Of a stretch of 64,000 bases of DNA, positions 34,167 to 45,800 are shown one piece after another. Position 1 is the first letter of the stretch; the number at the start of each line of letters is the position of its first letter. A program made the position numbers and the translations under genes. The notes beneath the pieces are model-generated. The model was not told where the DNA came from and made no database searches. It saw only the letters and a program-made list of their open reading frames with translations. This stretch comes from Pisolithus tinctorius (taxonomy: Eukaryota; Basidiomycota; Agaricomycetes; Boletales; Pisolithaceae). Location: contig JANFAH010000027.1 in NCBI GenBank assembly GCA_024663395.1, positions 620,001-684,000 of the forward strand. The letters run 5' to 3'.

Positions 34167-34255
34167 TGGGCTCAACTTTAGCTGGTCTGTGCAACACAGC
34201 CGATTGTCAACCTCGTTTGGTCGTATGATATGGTACAAAGTAGGTACATCATGTG
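34167..34255 (-). repeat. Right terminal inverted repeat of the KDZ element
   Basis: The reverse complement of this block matches 7904-7991, including the 17-base core TTGTCAACC-like end of TGACAATCGGCTGT. It ends exactly where TTGATGG (34256-34262) resumes the WD40 gene. Confidence 0.8.
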
Positions 34256-35045
34256 TTGATGGTGGTGATTGTCGAATTCACCCCCAATCAATTCACTTCT
34301 ATGAAAGAGGCAAGAGGCTCATTGTTTCATACCTTAACCATGGTGTCATGTAAGAAGTTTATGGTGCTAACACTAATAGCAACTGATGCAATATACAGAG
34401 CATGGGACATTGCTTCCATGACAGCACTTTGGCACATCTGCTCACCAGGTATTCCCAAACAAATGTAGGTTCCTGGCTCGGCGGTATAAACCCTTGCTGA
34501 CAGACCATGGTTATTGTGCACAGAGCAAGTTCTGCTGTATATCTCGACCTCAACGCAATTGTAATCAACATGCTGCAAGATGGTCTGTATTTATTCAAGC
34601 TGGGTTCCACAAAGCCGGTTCAGAAATGGGTCTGTGACTGCGACTGCGAAGCTGAAGCCCACTACCCCCTTTTGGTATCCTTTTTACATGACAGGAAAGC
34701 ACTGGTATCGGGATCCCCCACCAGTAATGTTTGCATTTGGCAAACTAGTTCCAATGACCTTTACCAGGTTCTCCCACATAGTGGTGAGTGGAGCCATCAG
34801 TTGCTTTCCTACCAGGGTAGTTTACTTAGGATGGTTAGATGATGTCATACAAGCAGTTTCGGTTTGTCGAAATGTTCTTCATACATTCACTTGACTTATG
34901 GTGTCCAACATTCAAGGCTGCTCAGAGAGGTGCATGGAGCTACGTTGCAGTGGCATCTGCGGGTAAAGGTGTGGACACATATATCAAGATATGGAGAGCA
35001 AAATACTGTTGGCCAATTTGCACTGTTCTCCTGATATGCAGCTAA
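34256..35045 (+). pseudogene. WD40-repeat protein gene, 3' half
   Basis: After the duplicated TTGATGG the frame gives IHFYERGKRLIVSYLNHGV, then an intron (34350-34398) and AWDIASMTALWHI. Further segments are SSAVYLDLNAIVINMLQDGLYLFKLG, FLHDRKALVSG followed by NVCIWQTSSNDLYQVL, and GKGVDTYIKIWRAK near 34960-35010, all typical of the later blades of a WD40 propeller. Some joins after 34465 do not hold frame, which fits decay after the gene was split. Together with 7324-7903 it was a single gene. Confidence 0.75.
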
Positions 35046-35940
35046 CTTCAACTTTCCAAGGTTTTCCTTGTGGCCAACTAACGTCCTTTTGGGACTGTAT
35101 AATGGTTCAGGGATAATGATATTCAGTTTTTATGATGCTGACGCCACTTAGATCTTTCGTTTCTCCTTAGATTGGAGTGATTATGGCCGCATGTCCTGGA
35201 TGATCCTGTACAGCATTGTATGTGCCACTTTGGCCTACAGTTTAGTGAGGTTGGTCTGGTACAACATCCCATGGACTTGGATTGCAGCATTCCTGATCGA
35301 CAGTGTGCGTTTGTTTGATCTATAGGGGACTCACAGCACACTTTACTCATTTATCTCAGATTGGCAAAGTCATCGACTTGCTTCAGCAGATTGCCATGCT
35401 TTCGTACAGATGTCTATGCAGCTTGCTTCTTGCAGTGTGGAGGTCGATTGCAGATGTATGGGCGGCAACTGTGTCACATATACATTCCACACTTCGCACT
35501 TTCATTGGGTTGCCACCGGTTGATGGTTTCCAGCTCCCTCCATATCCTCGACTGCCATCACAATATGAATTGTAATCTTCCAGTAACAGTACTTAATTAG
35601 CTGTGAATTCCCGACAATCTCTACTAGTGGTACTATGTGGGATTGAGCCAATTACTGAAAGGTACTGACAACAAATGACAATGTTGGTGCAAAAGATGGC
35701 ATGGTGCCTCCAGAATCGTGACAAGGAGGTTCTACACAAATGTCAAACAAACCAAATGACAATGATCTGCATCAAAAATGGAAAGTAGGTGCCTGCTGCG
35801 ATGAGGATGCACATGCATCTGGAGGATTCAAATGTACTCGCTCACCAATAGCCATACAATGGTGAGTTATGACGTGCCTGCTAGCAGTGAACCAACAAAA
35901 TTACCTCTAATGCCAGGATTAGTACTGATGTAATGTGTCA
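35046..35940. other. No supported gene
   Basis: A plus-strand frame at about 35303-35575 and short frames elsewhere lack recognisable motifs. It could be the degraded tail of the WD40 gene; this is weak. Confidence 0.35.
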
Positions 35941-36500
35941 TTACAAAAATGTATGCATTCCCAATGGAAATTCGAGCCACACCGACCCCTCACCTTTGCC
36001 TGGATTGAGAATTGTAACACCTTCTGGCTTTGCAACAGAAATTGAACCCCGACATCCTCCTGGTTTGCCATGGCTCTCGTTCATGCACTGAAATCGTTGC
36101 AAGGACTGATCATTGATTCTTGTCGTGAAGCAGTTCTGGACGAGAGTCCCTCCATAGAAAGTATGGATGCGGACGTATGGCACACACTTCACAAACCACC
36201 TGATACGGCAGAGGACGATGATGGATACTTCTCTGTCAACAGGCTCCAACTGCTGTGGTGTCACAAGCATGAAGACTGCAGTCTTGCCATGACCCGACTT
36301 TGCTTGGCAGAGGACATCCATTGCCAAACCCACCTGAGGGATACATCGTTCTTGTTTAACTGCGCTTGAATTTGAATCAGTTCCCACACGATGGACATGG
36401 CGTCAACTTGGATGGAGAATGTACCTTCGGAGGGATGCTTGAAGCCAAAGTCACTGATCACTCATAACAGCTCTGGTTCAAGTGACAAGATCTGCATTGT
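35941..36500 (-). pseudogene. SUB2/UAP56-like DEAD-box helicase, N-terminal fragment
   Basis: On the minus strand the segment VISDFGFKHPSE (about 36460-36425) is followed by a likely intron and then [20 protein letters not shown], the Walker motif SGHGKTA, and [17 protein letters not shown] damaged stretch contains [10 protein letters not shown]. This matches the Q-motif, motif I and the region after it in the mRNA-export helicase SUB2/UAP56. An in-frame TGA before VISDFGF stands where Arg is expected. Later motifs are missing here; a C-terminal piece lies at 37160-37420 on the other strand. Confidence 0.75.
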
Positions 36501-37159
36501 CATATGGGCTGTGGAGGGACAAGCGTGGGGGAGGGTGTGTTGGTGGAGACACCAGAGTGATAGAGGAAGACATACCGAAAGTGCTGGCAAGAGACTCACT
36601 GCTGACTGCGAGGGAAGACGCCTCAGTTACTGGAGTGCCTTGTTTATGGCCAAGAGATAAAGGCTGGGAGGCTGGTAAGGGATTGGTGGCAGCATGTGCA
36701 GGTCATTAGAACTAGGGGGCAGTGTGGATGGAGAGTTCAGAGAAGAGCTCAAGCTGACTACTACACTGACCTTCTGCAAGAATCTCAGGCTATTGCTGTG
36801 TCATATGATTTGTACGATTCAGTGTGCTTAGTGATCTGGTTCTTCGTCTTTCCAAGGCTTCGTCTGGGCATGCCAATTTTTGTAGGATTTGTGATTGTCA
36901 GTGATCATGGTGTGATTGCACTGTCCAGGGCTTGGACTCCACCAGGGGACTTTGAAAATAGCACTGCAGTGGTTATGTAAGCAGGTGACTTGTACATGTG
37001 CATGCAAGCTCCTGCAAGCTCCTGCAAGCTCTAATGCCTACCCCCAGCTTTCCCTGCCTGTTTGTTCCCATCATAACAAAACATTTTTCCCAGGCAGCAT
37101 CGCTGGTACCCTAGCTGTTTATTCTCACATGGGATGGAGGTTGCAATCTTTGTTTAAGT
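36501..37159. other. No supported gene between helicase fragments
   Basis: Separates the two divergent SUB2-like pieces. A small tandem repeat, GCAAGCTCCT three times, is at about 37004-37030. No gene is supported. Confidence 0.4.
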
Positions 37160-37420
37160 CAAACACACATGCTGTCAGGTTGGACAAGTTGCTGGTGTCA
37201 TACAACTTCCCCTCCATCAGTACTGATTCTGGCCTTGCATGGGAAGGATGGTAGAAATCAGACAATTGCCAGCAAATATTTCCTCTTATCATATTGAAGT
37301 GTCAACTTTCATGTGGCTTTCAAAGCCTCTGAAAAGTGGATACTTGTTGCCACAGATATCTTTGGTCGTGGCACTACTGATGCTCATCTGAATGTCAAAA
37401 CATGGTGTCCCTACCTGTTG
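37160..37420 (+). pseudogene. SUB2/UAP56-like helicase, C-terminal fragment
   Basis: The plus strand encodes RLDKLLVSYNFPSI and, after a frame change, FKASEKWILVATDIFGRG, the helicase C-terminal domain including the ATDIFGRG motif. It is followed by DAHLNVKTW and decays. It lies on the opposite strand to the N-terminal fragment, about 700 bases away, so the two halves have been rearranged or come from different copies. Confidence 0.7.
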
Positions 37421-38995
37421 GAACATAAAGTGCCACTGTTTATTGGTACTTAGGTGCGATGCTAGTGTGCTTACATAAGCACAAAAAGCGCACATACTTG
37501 TAGTATTCTCTACTAGTATTCCCTCAGTAGTTTGTTCACTACTGAGGTAGCCTACAGATATTTCTACACTACCTACTCAAGATATCACTGGGGATCAAAA
37601 GTACGGTATGACTATTTCACTGCTCTGTTATTTTGTCATTAAGTGATCGACTGCTGCAGGTCATTTGAGTCTGACATGGAGCGTCGTATCGTCGCTTTGC
37701 CACCTCAAGGACACCGAGAATCAAAATGGAGACACTGTGTTCTTTGTATTTCCAGATCTTAGCATACGGCCTGAAGGAAGTCATTGTCTTAAGCTCAATC
37801 TCTTCGAGGTCATCTGTATGTCATCTCCTCACTGACTTACAATCTCACGTTCCAAACATCCTCGTCGCAACAGCACTGTTTGTCACTGCAAGTCTATCTA
37901 CTCTGCACCATTCTATGTCTACACCACAAAGCAGTTCCCTGGGATGGAAGGTTCATCTCTCATTTGTAGGCATTACTGTGCACTCACAAGGCTCCCATGT
38001 GTCAGTTCCACCCTGTCCTTATTTTAGAGTCCATGCTGCTGTTGTGCTCCTTAACTGACCAAGGCATTAAGATACACATTCGCAAGGACATCTGCATTCT
38101 GCGAGTGGTGGGTCCCAGCGATGTGAGGATGGAATGCGGAGCAAATCTGACAGTGTATTGCTACCATTGGTGGAGTATGTTCTTGAATATCAATTGATTT
38201 GGCTTGCCTATGATGCATGGAAGACTGTCGAAGACCAATTGCATGGGGCTGAGGAGCAAATGAAGCAGGGCATCGATGGTGGTGTTGGGGAGGATGATGA
38301 GAATATGGTGGGAGATGATGGGGGCAGATGCTGTGCTTGAGAATGAGAGCCATGATAAATTTTCCTCATCGCATGTGTCAGGGCACATGGGTCATGATCG
38401 CCATTCCAGCTGGTGCAAGAATGTGTGGTACCTTTCTGGACTCCACCACCCTGGGGTCATCTCACCTGCACAAAGAGGATGAACAAAGGCAAGCATGCTT
38501 TGTGCCATTGATTACCAATTATAAATGGACCTTCCCCAGGTGTCACTGCGCCCTCACCACTCTATTCTCTTCTGTCTATATGCAATGTCTCCCATCATGC
38601 ATGGCATGGCTTGCAAGGGTATTAGGTGCTATGCGCCATATAACCTGCGCTCTCATGGCCCCAACCAAACTTTCTTAGACTTGTCCAGTCTGCCCTCAAC
38701 ACCGAGAGCCCCAGTCCATCTGTGCAATGCCATCGGTGCTTGTGCTGGTGTTCCTGCCCCCCACATTCATGCTGCAGAGGGCAACCCTTTTGCAAACACT
38801 GTGAGGATTCAATAAGAATCCTTTGAAATGTCCACTGACCACTGACCACTGTTTATAGAATCAGTTCATCTATCCTGACATTCGAAGGGCCATACACAAT
38901 GGCATACTGCTGGTGTGCTACATCTATCATTTGTCTTTGTACCTCTGTAGCTGAATTCTATTGTAGGAGGAGGTCGGTTTTGGGGTCAAGCTTAG
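37421..38995. other. No recognised gene
   Basis: Several plus-strand frames of 60-116 codons exist (for example 37726-38058 and 38328-38678) but show no motif I recognise and do not join into a convincing gene. They may be old gene debris. Confidence 0.35.
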
Positions 38996-39379
38996 ATTCA
39001 TTCAAGATTGCCTTGAACTAGCAAAGGTTGTGGACGAAGAGCAAAAGAAGATGTGAGTATCCCTACACATCATTGTTAACCCCTACTGATGTTACTCACA
39101 GTCGTCGGGCTCTGGATGCTGGCGAGGTTATCTTGCAGGAGAGACTTGTACGTATTTTCTTTTCAGTCACTGTGATGTATGGTCATGATTGTGAATGCAG
39201 GCCAAGTTTGGACAAGATGCTGTCAGCTATGTCAAGGGATGCATGGAGATTGCGGGAAAGGCTATGGCTGATGAGATGCATAAGTGTGAATTCTCAGCAG
39301 TCACCAAGGATTTACTGCTCACACATTTTGGTAGCATGTTATCCACTCATGGCACAGCATCAACCTCCAAGACTTGACC
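38996..39379 (+). pseudogene. Unrecognised multi-exon gene fragment
   Basis: Three plausible exons give IQDCLELAKVVDEEQKK, then RRALDAGEVILQERL, then AKFGQDAVSYVKGCMEIAGK ending at TGA near 39377. They are separated by GT-AG stretches near 39054-39102 and 39148-39200. The protein is helical and charged. I do not recognise it, and no upstream exons are clear. Confidence 0.35.
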
Positions 39380-40445
39380 TGTAGAAGAGCCATGACAGTG
39401 ATATCTACTACAGGATGTCGCTGTGGTCATTCCTAGCTTGTACTAATTACTGATACCCCAATTGAGAGACATTCTGACTGTACTTTCGCTACCTATATAC
39501 TACTCGTGGTTTGATGATTTTGTTTACATCTGTTTTGTGTCTACAGCTGCATTTGGTGGGCTTCTTTATACTATGGACTGCTTATTGGCTGTGAAATGGT
39601 TTTGCGTATCCATGCGGACTGCATCTCTTTAGCCACACCAGGAGGGTGCCTCGCAGGTAGAATGAGTGTATCTGCCACATGTTGTGACCTGCATTTAAAA
39701 TGTTGTGGGTGCCAGGTAGGATGTCCTTCAGCCATCATTGATATACAAACAGGTCATGATGCACTGCCTGCACGGTCCTGGTGCTGGTTGTCTTTTCAGT
39801 TGCAAGCGATGCTTATCTGTGGACAACTCACTCTGATCTCCATATTTCTAGTTCACCTGTGCTTCAAGTTGTGTCAAGTCGAACTGTGGACACTAGCATT
39901 GGTTGGGTAGCCTGGCACCAGGTGAATCACACCAGCAATGATACTACATCAGTATGCATGACTCCAGTCAGGGTTTTCACAAGTCACTCAACCATAGATG
40001 GCACGCTTCGACCTTCGAGCAACCTTCGAGTTAGCATAGCTCATAATCTTGGATCTACATGCTTACTGCTGATCTGGATCTATCTCTAGAGGAGAATGGA
40101 AAGAAATACATCACAGGACTATCTACCACCACCAAGCCAAATTCACCTGTGATACTTTGAAAATGCTGCACTAGTAGGTAGATCTTGTTCTGCACACCTC
40201 TTGTAAAATTAGAATGCTTAAGACATGTTCCCAACAGTGAACGAATCCCACGATTAAGTAGGCAAATCGCCTCCTTTGTCCTTCCAACCATGAAAGGCAT
40301 TCAAACACTTCATCACATGGCTTCACCTCTTGATTCTGGTTCACCTCCCAACCTTAGAGCCACTCTTCCTAAGTCTAACTTTGTTCACTGTAAGTGATGA
40401 GAAACTGTTGCCACTGAGTGGAATCTCATGATCGTTCATTAGAGT
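39380..40445. other. No recognised gene
   Basis: Plus-strand frames near 39596-40089 contain LTLISIFL- and SDLHISSSPVLQ-like stretches without recognisable domains. No repeat or RNA gene is evident. Confidence 0.35.
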
Positions 40446-40811
40446 ATGTCCATGACTAATTCTATTGATGATAGTCAACTGCATGAAGTGCCACCCATGT
40501 CACTGCCGGATGAGCTTCTGCAAACAGTCTTGTTGGCGAATGTGGTTGAACTGGACTATATCCATACATTTCTGAGGCTCGCAATACTCCAAATAAGCCA
40601 TCAATGCAACATGTTCGCAATTGCTGCATGCCTCCTGCATGATGTTCTCCTCCTGATATTCAAGCATGCAGTAGGAATGAAGGATAGCACCATTCTGAGG
40701 GTGCTGAGCCAAGTCTGTGGGAGATGGTGGGCTGTTGTCTTGGAGGACCCCTTGCTTTGGTGCAAGGCACTCAATCTCACAGATAGCCACAAATGGGTCA
40801 GGGAAGTTTGA
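40446..40811 (+). pseudogene. F-box protein gene, 3' part removed by a retroelement junction
   Basis: An open frame of 121 codons from 40446. An F-box-like motif lies at residues 63-105: LLHDVLLLIFKHAV, then LRVLSQVCGRWWAVVLEDP ending LLW. A second LPDELL-like start lies near residue 19. F-box proteins link substrates to SCF ubiquitin ligases, and basidiomycetes have many short F-box genes of this style. The frame ends right where Gypsy family-1 integrase sequence begins (about 40812), so the C-terminal repeat region is gone. Confidence 0.65.
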
Positions 40812-40896
40812 GTTCTTACCCCTAGCAGAGTTTGCTTTCAACAACCCACCAAGTGTGACTACTGGAGTTTCTCCCTTCTTTGCTAACAAGGGACAC
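40812..40896 (+). pseudogene. Gypsy family-1 copy C, left piece (integrase fragment)
   Basis: About 85 bases match copy B integrase near 13434-13517 (LLPLAEFAFNNAPSATT region). The match begins abruptly next to the F-box gene, so the copy lacks its 5' LTR, gag and most of pol. It continues at 48500 on the other side of the family-2 element. Confidence 0.85.
40892..40896. repeat. Target site duplication GACAC of the family-2 Gypsy
   Basis: GACAC directly precedes the left LTR and follows the right LTR at 48495-48499. Confidence 0.9.
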
Positions 40897-41424
40897 TGTC
40901 AAGTACGAGGATTGTCCGGGTTGAGACCGGACCAGAGACCGAAGCGGGCGCGAGGCCGAAGGATCGGAGTCAGGGGTAAAGGCGAAGGTACAGATGGGTG
41001 GACTGGTTGGACTTAGCGACTGAGGATACAGCGCTATTCCCTTGCGTGGGTCTCAGTCCGAGTCCGAGGCCGAGACGGGGTTATCAGGAGTAACTTAGTT
41101 GATTTCAGACTAAGGAGTACAGGCCGAGTATCTACAAGCTTATATACTAGAAACAACTATAGTACGGAGACCGGTAATGCCGGTCTCGCAAGGATTGCTA
41201 AGACGATTGGTAAGACAAGGATTACTATCGTATGACTAAGGTATCGGAGACCGGGACAGGTGGACCGGGGACAGGACCGGGGACAGGACTTAACCGAAAT
41301 GACAGACACTGCAAAGCAGTGTCTACCGCGCTAGGACATCTGGGGATAGCGAACAGGCGAGGCCGATGCCGGACTAAGTGAGTGCGAGGCCGAGTCCGGC
41401 CGGGGTCGAGACATGGCTATGACA
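40897..41424 (-). repeat. 3' LTR of family-2 Gypsy
   Basis: 528 bp, about 98.9% identical to 47967-48494. It contains two perfect hairpins: GAGACCGG/CCGGTCTC with a 5-base loop (41167-41187) and AGACACTGC/GCAGTGTCT with a 3-base loop (41304-41324). At all six differing sites this copy keeps the CpG. Confidence 0.95.
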
Positions 41425-41561
41425 GTATCCCCCTCTTAGGGGTCGAACCCATGAGACCCCTGCGAGCGCGGTAGGCTGAGTCCGAAAATCAACTGAGTTT
41501 GAAAAAATGATACTTGTGGCTCGCTAAGCCCTTTGTGTCTTTCTTTCTCATCCTAACCATC

Positions 41562-42637
41562 ATGTCTGAATCAAGGCCGATCACCGCGACAGACAAGAAC
41601 GACGAAGGCTGGGTCGTCGTCGATTGGACCCAGGTGTCGGACGACGCCATTCGGTACGACACCGACGACGAGGAGGAGACGATGAGGGCGAAGGCCAAGG
41701 AGAGGAAGAGGAGAAAGGCGGCTGAACAAGCCCGGCGCGAAGAGCAGGCGTGGCTTAAGGCCGAAAGGGCGGCAAGGGAGCAGGCCGAAGCCGAGAGGGC
41801 AGCGCGGGAGAGGGCTGAGGCTGAGAGAGCAGAGAGGGAGGCCGAGGAGAAGAAAGCACGCGAAGAAGAGGAGAAACGGGAGGCCGAGCATAAGCGTAAG
41901 GCTGGGGCCGGCAAAGGTGATGAGGCCGGTACTAGTGGTGAGGCTGGGGGCGAAGTTAAGAGGGTGGTAATGGACCCTGGGTGAGTATTTTTTCTTAACA
42001 CCCGCGCTTTCTTCGTCTAACATCCTCTAGCTGTACTCGTTGCACCCGGGTGCAGGCTGTCTGCGAGTTCCTCGTAGACGGCAACAAGAAATGAGTCACC
42101 TGCATCCGGTGCAACCAGTCGAAGGGCAAGTGCCGGTGGCCTGGAGACGGGAAGGACGCCGAGGCCGGTCCTAAGGCCAAGGCCGACAAAGGGAAGAAAC
42201 GGAAGGCCAACGAAGAGACGCCAGAGCCCGGGCCGAGCCAAAAGAAGCGGGCGAAGTCGAAACCGATCGAGGTGCTGGAGGTCGACGAGCCTGAAGCCGG
42301 AGGGAGCGGGCTGAGGGAGGCCGGTGCTGAAAGGTACTTGGGTTTGGAAAACAAGCTCGAGCGACTGATCGAGGCCACGGGGCTGATTGCCAACAACCTG
42401 GCCAGCCTCTTCGAACTTCACAAGACCGCGATCGAAAACTCAGGCCGGATCGCCGACGCACTCGAGGCCATGCTCGATGAGTCGTACGGCTTCGGTATGG
42501 CGGTCTCTCCCTCGGACTCAGGCTCGTCTGAGCTTGACTCCGAGGAGATGCGCGAAGAAGCAGAGTGGTTAAAGGCCCACGGCGAGGATGAAGAGGAGTC
42601 CGAGGGGGAGGATGAGAGTATGGCCGAGGCCGAGTAG
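41562..42637 (+). pseudogene. Opposite-strand zinc-cluster/coiled-coil gene of family-2 Gypsy
   Basis: Encoded opposite to pol, between pol and the 3' LTR. ATG 41562 (MSESRPITATDK) matches the copy-B ORF start in style; an ATG at 41514 is less likely. An acidic segment leads to a long Ala/Glu/Arg coiled coil (41690-41930). A 50-base GT-AG intron (41981-42030) ends just before the first cysteine. The cluster is C-x2-C-x6-C-x12-C-x2-C-x6-C, then a basic patch (KKRAKSKP), a helix and an acidic tail to TAG 42637. One in-frame TGA (42092-42094) lies inside the cluster, where CGA (Arg) would fit a CpG mutation. DNA binding is inferred from the cluster; the role in the element is unknown. Confidence 0.8.
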
Positions 42638-42835
42638 GCTCGTAGCGTAGTGTTTTTGTCGTTTCCTCCGCGAATGTCATGTGTCCGGTGTCCGGTGTCC
42701 GGTTCCGGTTTTGTATAGTAAGTGAGAACAAGCAAGAAAAAGAAAACAAAGTAAGTAAAGGATCAAAGGAACACTAGATACTGATAGAAAAACAGAGACG
42801 GAAACAGAACAGCGAGGCCGGTCGAAGCCGGACCT

Positions 42836-45800
42836 TCACTGGAAGGGGCTGGGTTTATTAGGGTAGCGGGAATGAAACTCTTGTATGAGTTCAGAGGCGT
42901 TGTCTAGTTCAGTGGCGAGTACCCAAGTAGTTTCTTCATCTGTCCCTTCGTAGCCGGTCCACCGGACTAAGTATTGAAGCCAACACCGGCGACGCCGGTC
43001 GACCTTAGAGTCGAGGATTTCCGCTACCTCGAACTCTAGTTCACCGTCGACCTCGACTGGTGGGGGCGGTGGCTGAGTCCGGTTCGGGATGGTATTAGGG
43101 ACGGCCGGTTCGAGTTGGGAGACGTGGAAGACCGGATGTACTGCGCGCATTGAGTCCGGCAGGCGCAGTGTGAACGAGTGGGTACCGGCCTGAGCTATGA
43201 CCGGGTACGGTCCAAGATTTTTTTCCGAGAGCTTCTTGGAAGGCCGGGTAGACCGGAAGTACTTGGCTTTGACATATACCTGGTCGCCAACTTTGAAGTC
43301 CAGAGCCGGCATGCGTTTAGCATCGGCCAGTCCTTGGTAGCGCTGTTGTGCGAGGGTCATCTCCTCACGTAGGAACTGGTGCAGTGAGTCTAGGTCGACT
43401 GCATAATCGCGAGCCTGGGCGGAGGTAAGATCACGCTCCGGGTACACCGAGATATTAGGATGGTAGCCCTTGTTAGCGAAGAAGGGTGAAACACCGGTAG
43501 TAGCGCTAGGGGCATTGTTGTAAGCGAACTCGGCCAAAGGTAGTAGGTCGGCCCAATTATCCTGCTGGTAGTTGCAGTATACTCGGAGGTATTGCTCGAG
43601 AGTTTGGTTAGTCCGCTCGGTCTGGCCATCACCTTCGGGGTGGTAGCAGGAGGTGAAATGTAAGCGCATATCTAGGGCCTTACCGAGTGACCAGAAGAAG
43701 TGGGAGACGAACTCCGAGCCTCGGTCTGAGGTTACATGGGCCGGTACTCCGTGCTTCGAAAAGACATGGAGTAGGAATAGTTTGGCGAGTTCTGGGGCCG
43801 TGATAGTGTCGTGGGTGGGGATGAATATGGCCTGCTTGGAAAGCCGGTCAACTACCACGAGGATGGCCGTGAAGCCGGTTGAGGCCGGAAGCTGCTCGAT
43901 GAAATCCATAGAGATGGAGTTCCACGGTTTCTCCGGCACCGGAAGTTGTTTGAGGAGGCCGTAGGGCCGATGGCGGGGAACCTTAGCCCGAGCACAGGCC
44001 GTGCAAGACCGGACATAGTCCTTGACGAAGGTCCTGAGGCTGGGCCAGGTATATTCACGCTGAATGAGTTCTAGGGTTCGGTTTTGGCCAAAGTGGCCAG
44101 ATAGAGGGTGGTCATGCTTAAGCCGCAAGACCCTAAGACGGAGATCATTTGAGTCCGGCACGTAGATCCTTCCATCAAGACGAAGGAAGCCGGCGTCATC
44201 TACTGACCACCGGGGATCAGACATGTCGGACAGGCGGATTTGTGAGACCGGGTCGTCCGGCAGTGCGGTCAGGATGTCATTATGAAGTTTCTCTATATCC
44301 ATCAGTGCGACTGCTCGTAAGACCGGGTACTCAAGGTATGTGGCGCGAAGGGAGACCGCTAGTTGCTCTTGGGTGAAGACCGGTCTCAGGTTTTGTGGGT
44401 TCACTCGGGCATAGCCACTATCCCCCTCTTTGGGGTAGACGTCCCATCGTCTAGTTAGGGCGTCGGGCTTAGCCCCGAGCTTACCGGGTCTGAATCTGAT
44501 GATCATATTGAATTGAGACAGGAATTCTGACCAGCGAGCTTGGCGGCGGGTGAGTACTTTAGAGGTGGAGAAGTACTCGAGGTTCTTGTGGTCGGTAACA
44601 ACGTCGACCGGTGAGGCCGAGCCCTCAAGGTAATGGCACCAGGTCCAGAATGCTTCGAAAATAGCAAGCAATTCTTTGTCGTGGGTGTCATAATTCAATT
44701 CCGGGGCCATCAGGGTCCGGGAGTAGAATGCGACCGGATGTATCTGGCCGTCGCCGCAGGTGATAGAAAGGATGCCGGCGATGGCATAGTCCGATGCATC
44801 GGTCTCGACGGTGATAGGGACCCCAGGGATGAAATGGGTTAAGACCGGCGCAGTGGTGAAGGCGGCCTTGAGGTTATTGAAAGACCGGCGGCACTCCTCA
44901 GAGAAGTTCCAAGGAGCCCCCTTGCGGGTAAGCCGAGTCAGTGGTACGACGATGTCCGAGTAGTTAAAGATAAACCGGCGGTAGAAGTTGGCGAAGCCGA
45001 GGAAGGACTGTATGTCTTTGACCTTGCGAGGCTCAGGCCAGTCGCAGATGGTCTGGACTTTTTCCTTCGACATCGTGAGGCCAGCAGGGGAGAGGTGGAA
45101 TCCGAGGTATTCGACCGAGTCCGAGTGGAACTCACACTTCTCCGGCTTCGCATAAAGGCCGTGAAGCCGAAGCTGGCGGAGGACTTCTCGGACATGCTGC
45201 TTATGAGACTCCTTATCTCCGGAGTAGATCAGGATGTCATCTAGGTAGACAACCACGCAGACATCCAACATATCCGCAAAGATAGTGTTGACGAAGCGTT
45301 GGAAGGCGGCCGGGGCATTGGTGAGGCCGAAGGGCATCACTAACCACTCATAAGATCCATACCGAGTCCAGAATGCAGTCTTCCATTCATCGCCCGGGGC
45401 AATCCGGACGAGACGGTAGGCATGCCGAAGATCAATTTTTGTATAGATCTTGGCTCGGCTTGGTGAATCCAAGAGGTCGGAGATGAGCGGTAGCGGGTAT
45501 CGGTCCTTCTTAGTGATTTTGTTGAGGCTGCGGAAGTCTACGCAAAGCTGGAGGGAGCCGTCCTTCTTTTTGACAAAGAGGACCGGTGCAGCATAAGGGG
45601 AGGAAGTAGGCCGAATGAATCCGGTAGTAAGGTTTTCGTCGATGAAAGTCCGGAGAGCTTGGAGCTCAACCGGGGACAGCGAGTAGATTGTGCCGAGGGG
45701 CGGGGTTGTTCCTTCTTCGAGCTCTATCTTCAGGTCATACTCCCGGTGAGGTGGGAGTGCCGAGGCCTTGGCCTTGCTGAATACATCAGCAAAATCGTGG

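Larger units (their letters stand above)
7904..34255. mobile_element. KDZ-TET/JBP transposon with nested retroelements, 26,352 bp
   Basis: The boundaries come from imperfect terminal inverted repeats of about 88 bp, flanked by TTGATGG on both sides, within a WD40 exon. Without the nested Gypsy copy B (8,116 bp), the solo LTR (714 bp) and their 5-bp duplications, the element is about 17.5 kb. Its genes, left to right, are: zinc-cluster gene (-), Pro/Ser-rich gene (+), conserved gene (-), KDZ transposase (+), small gene (-) and TET/JBP dioxygenase (+). Satellite-like repeats occupy both ends. Association of KDZ transposases with TET/JBP genes in basidiomycetes is published knowledge; this window shows the full unit with ends. 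Confidence 0.85.

Noticed and set aside
41514..41561. Upstream ATG (41514) as start of the family-2 opposite-strand gene
   Set aside because: ATG 41562 gives MSES, in line with MSS starts in family 1; the upstream 16 codons are hydrophobic and not conserved.
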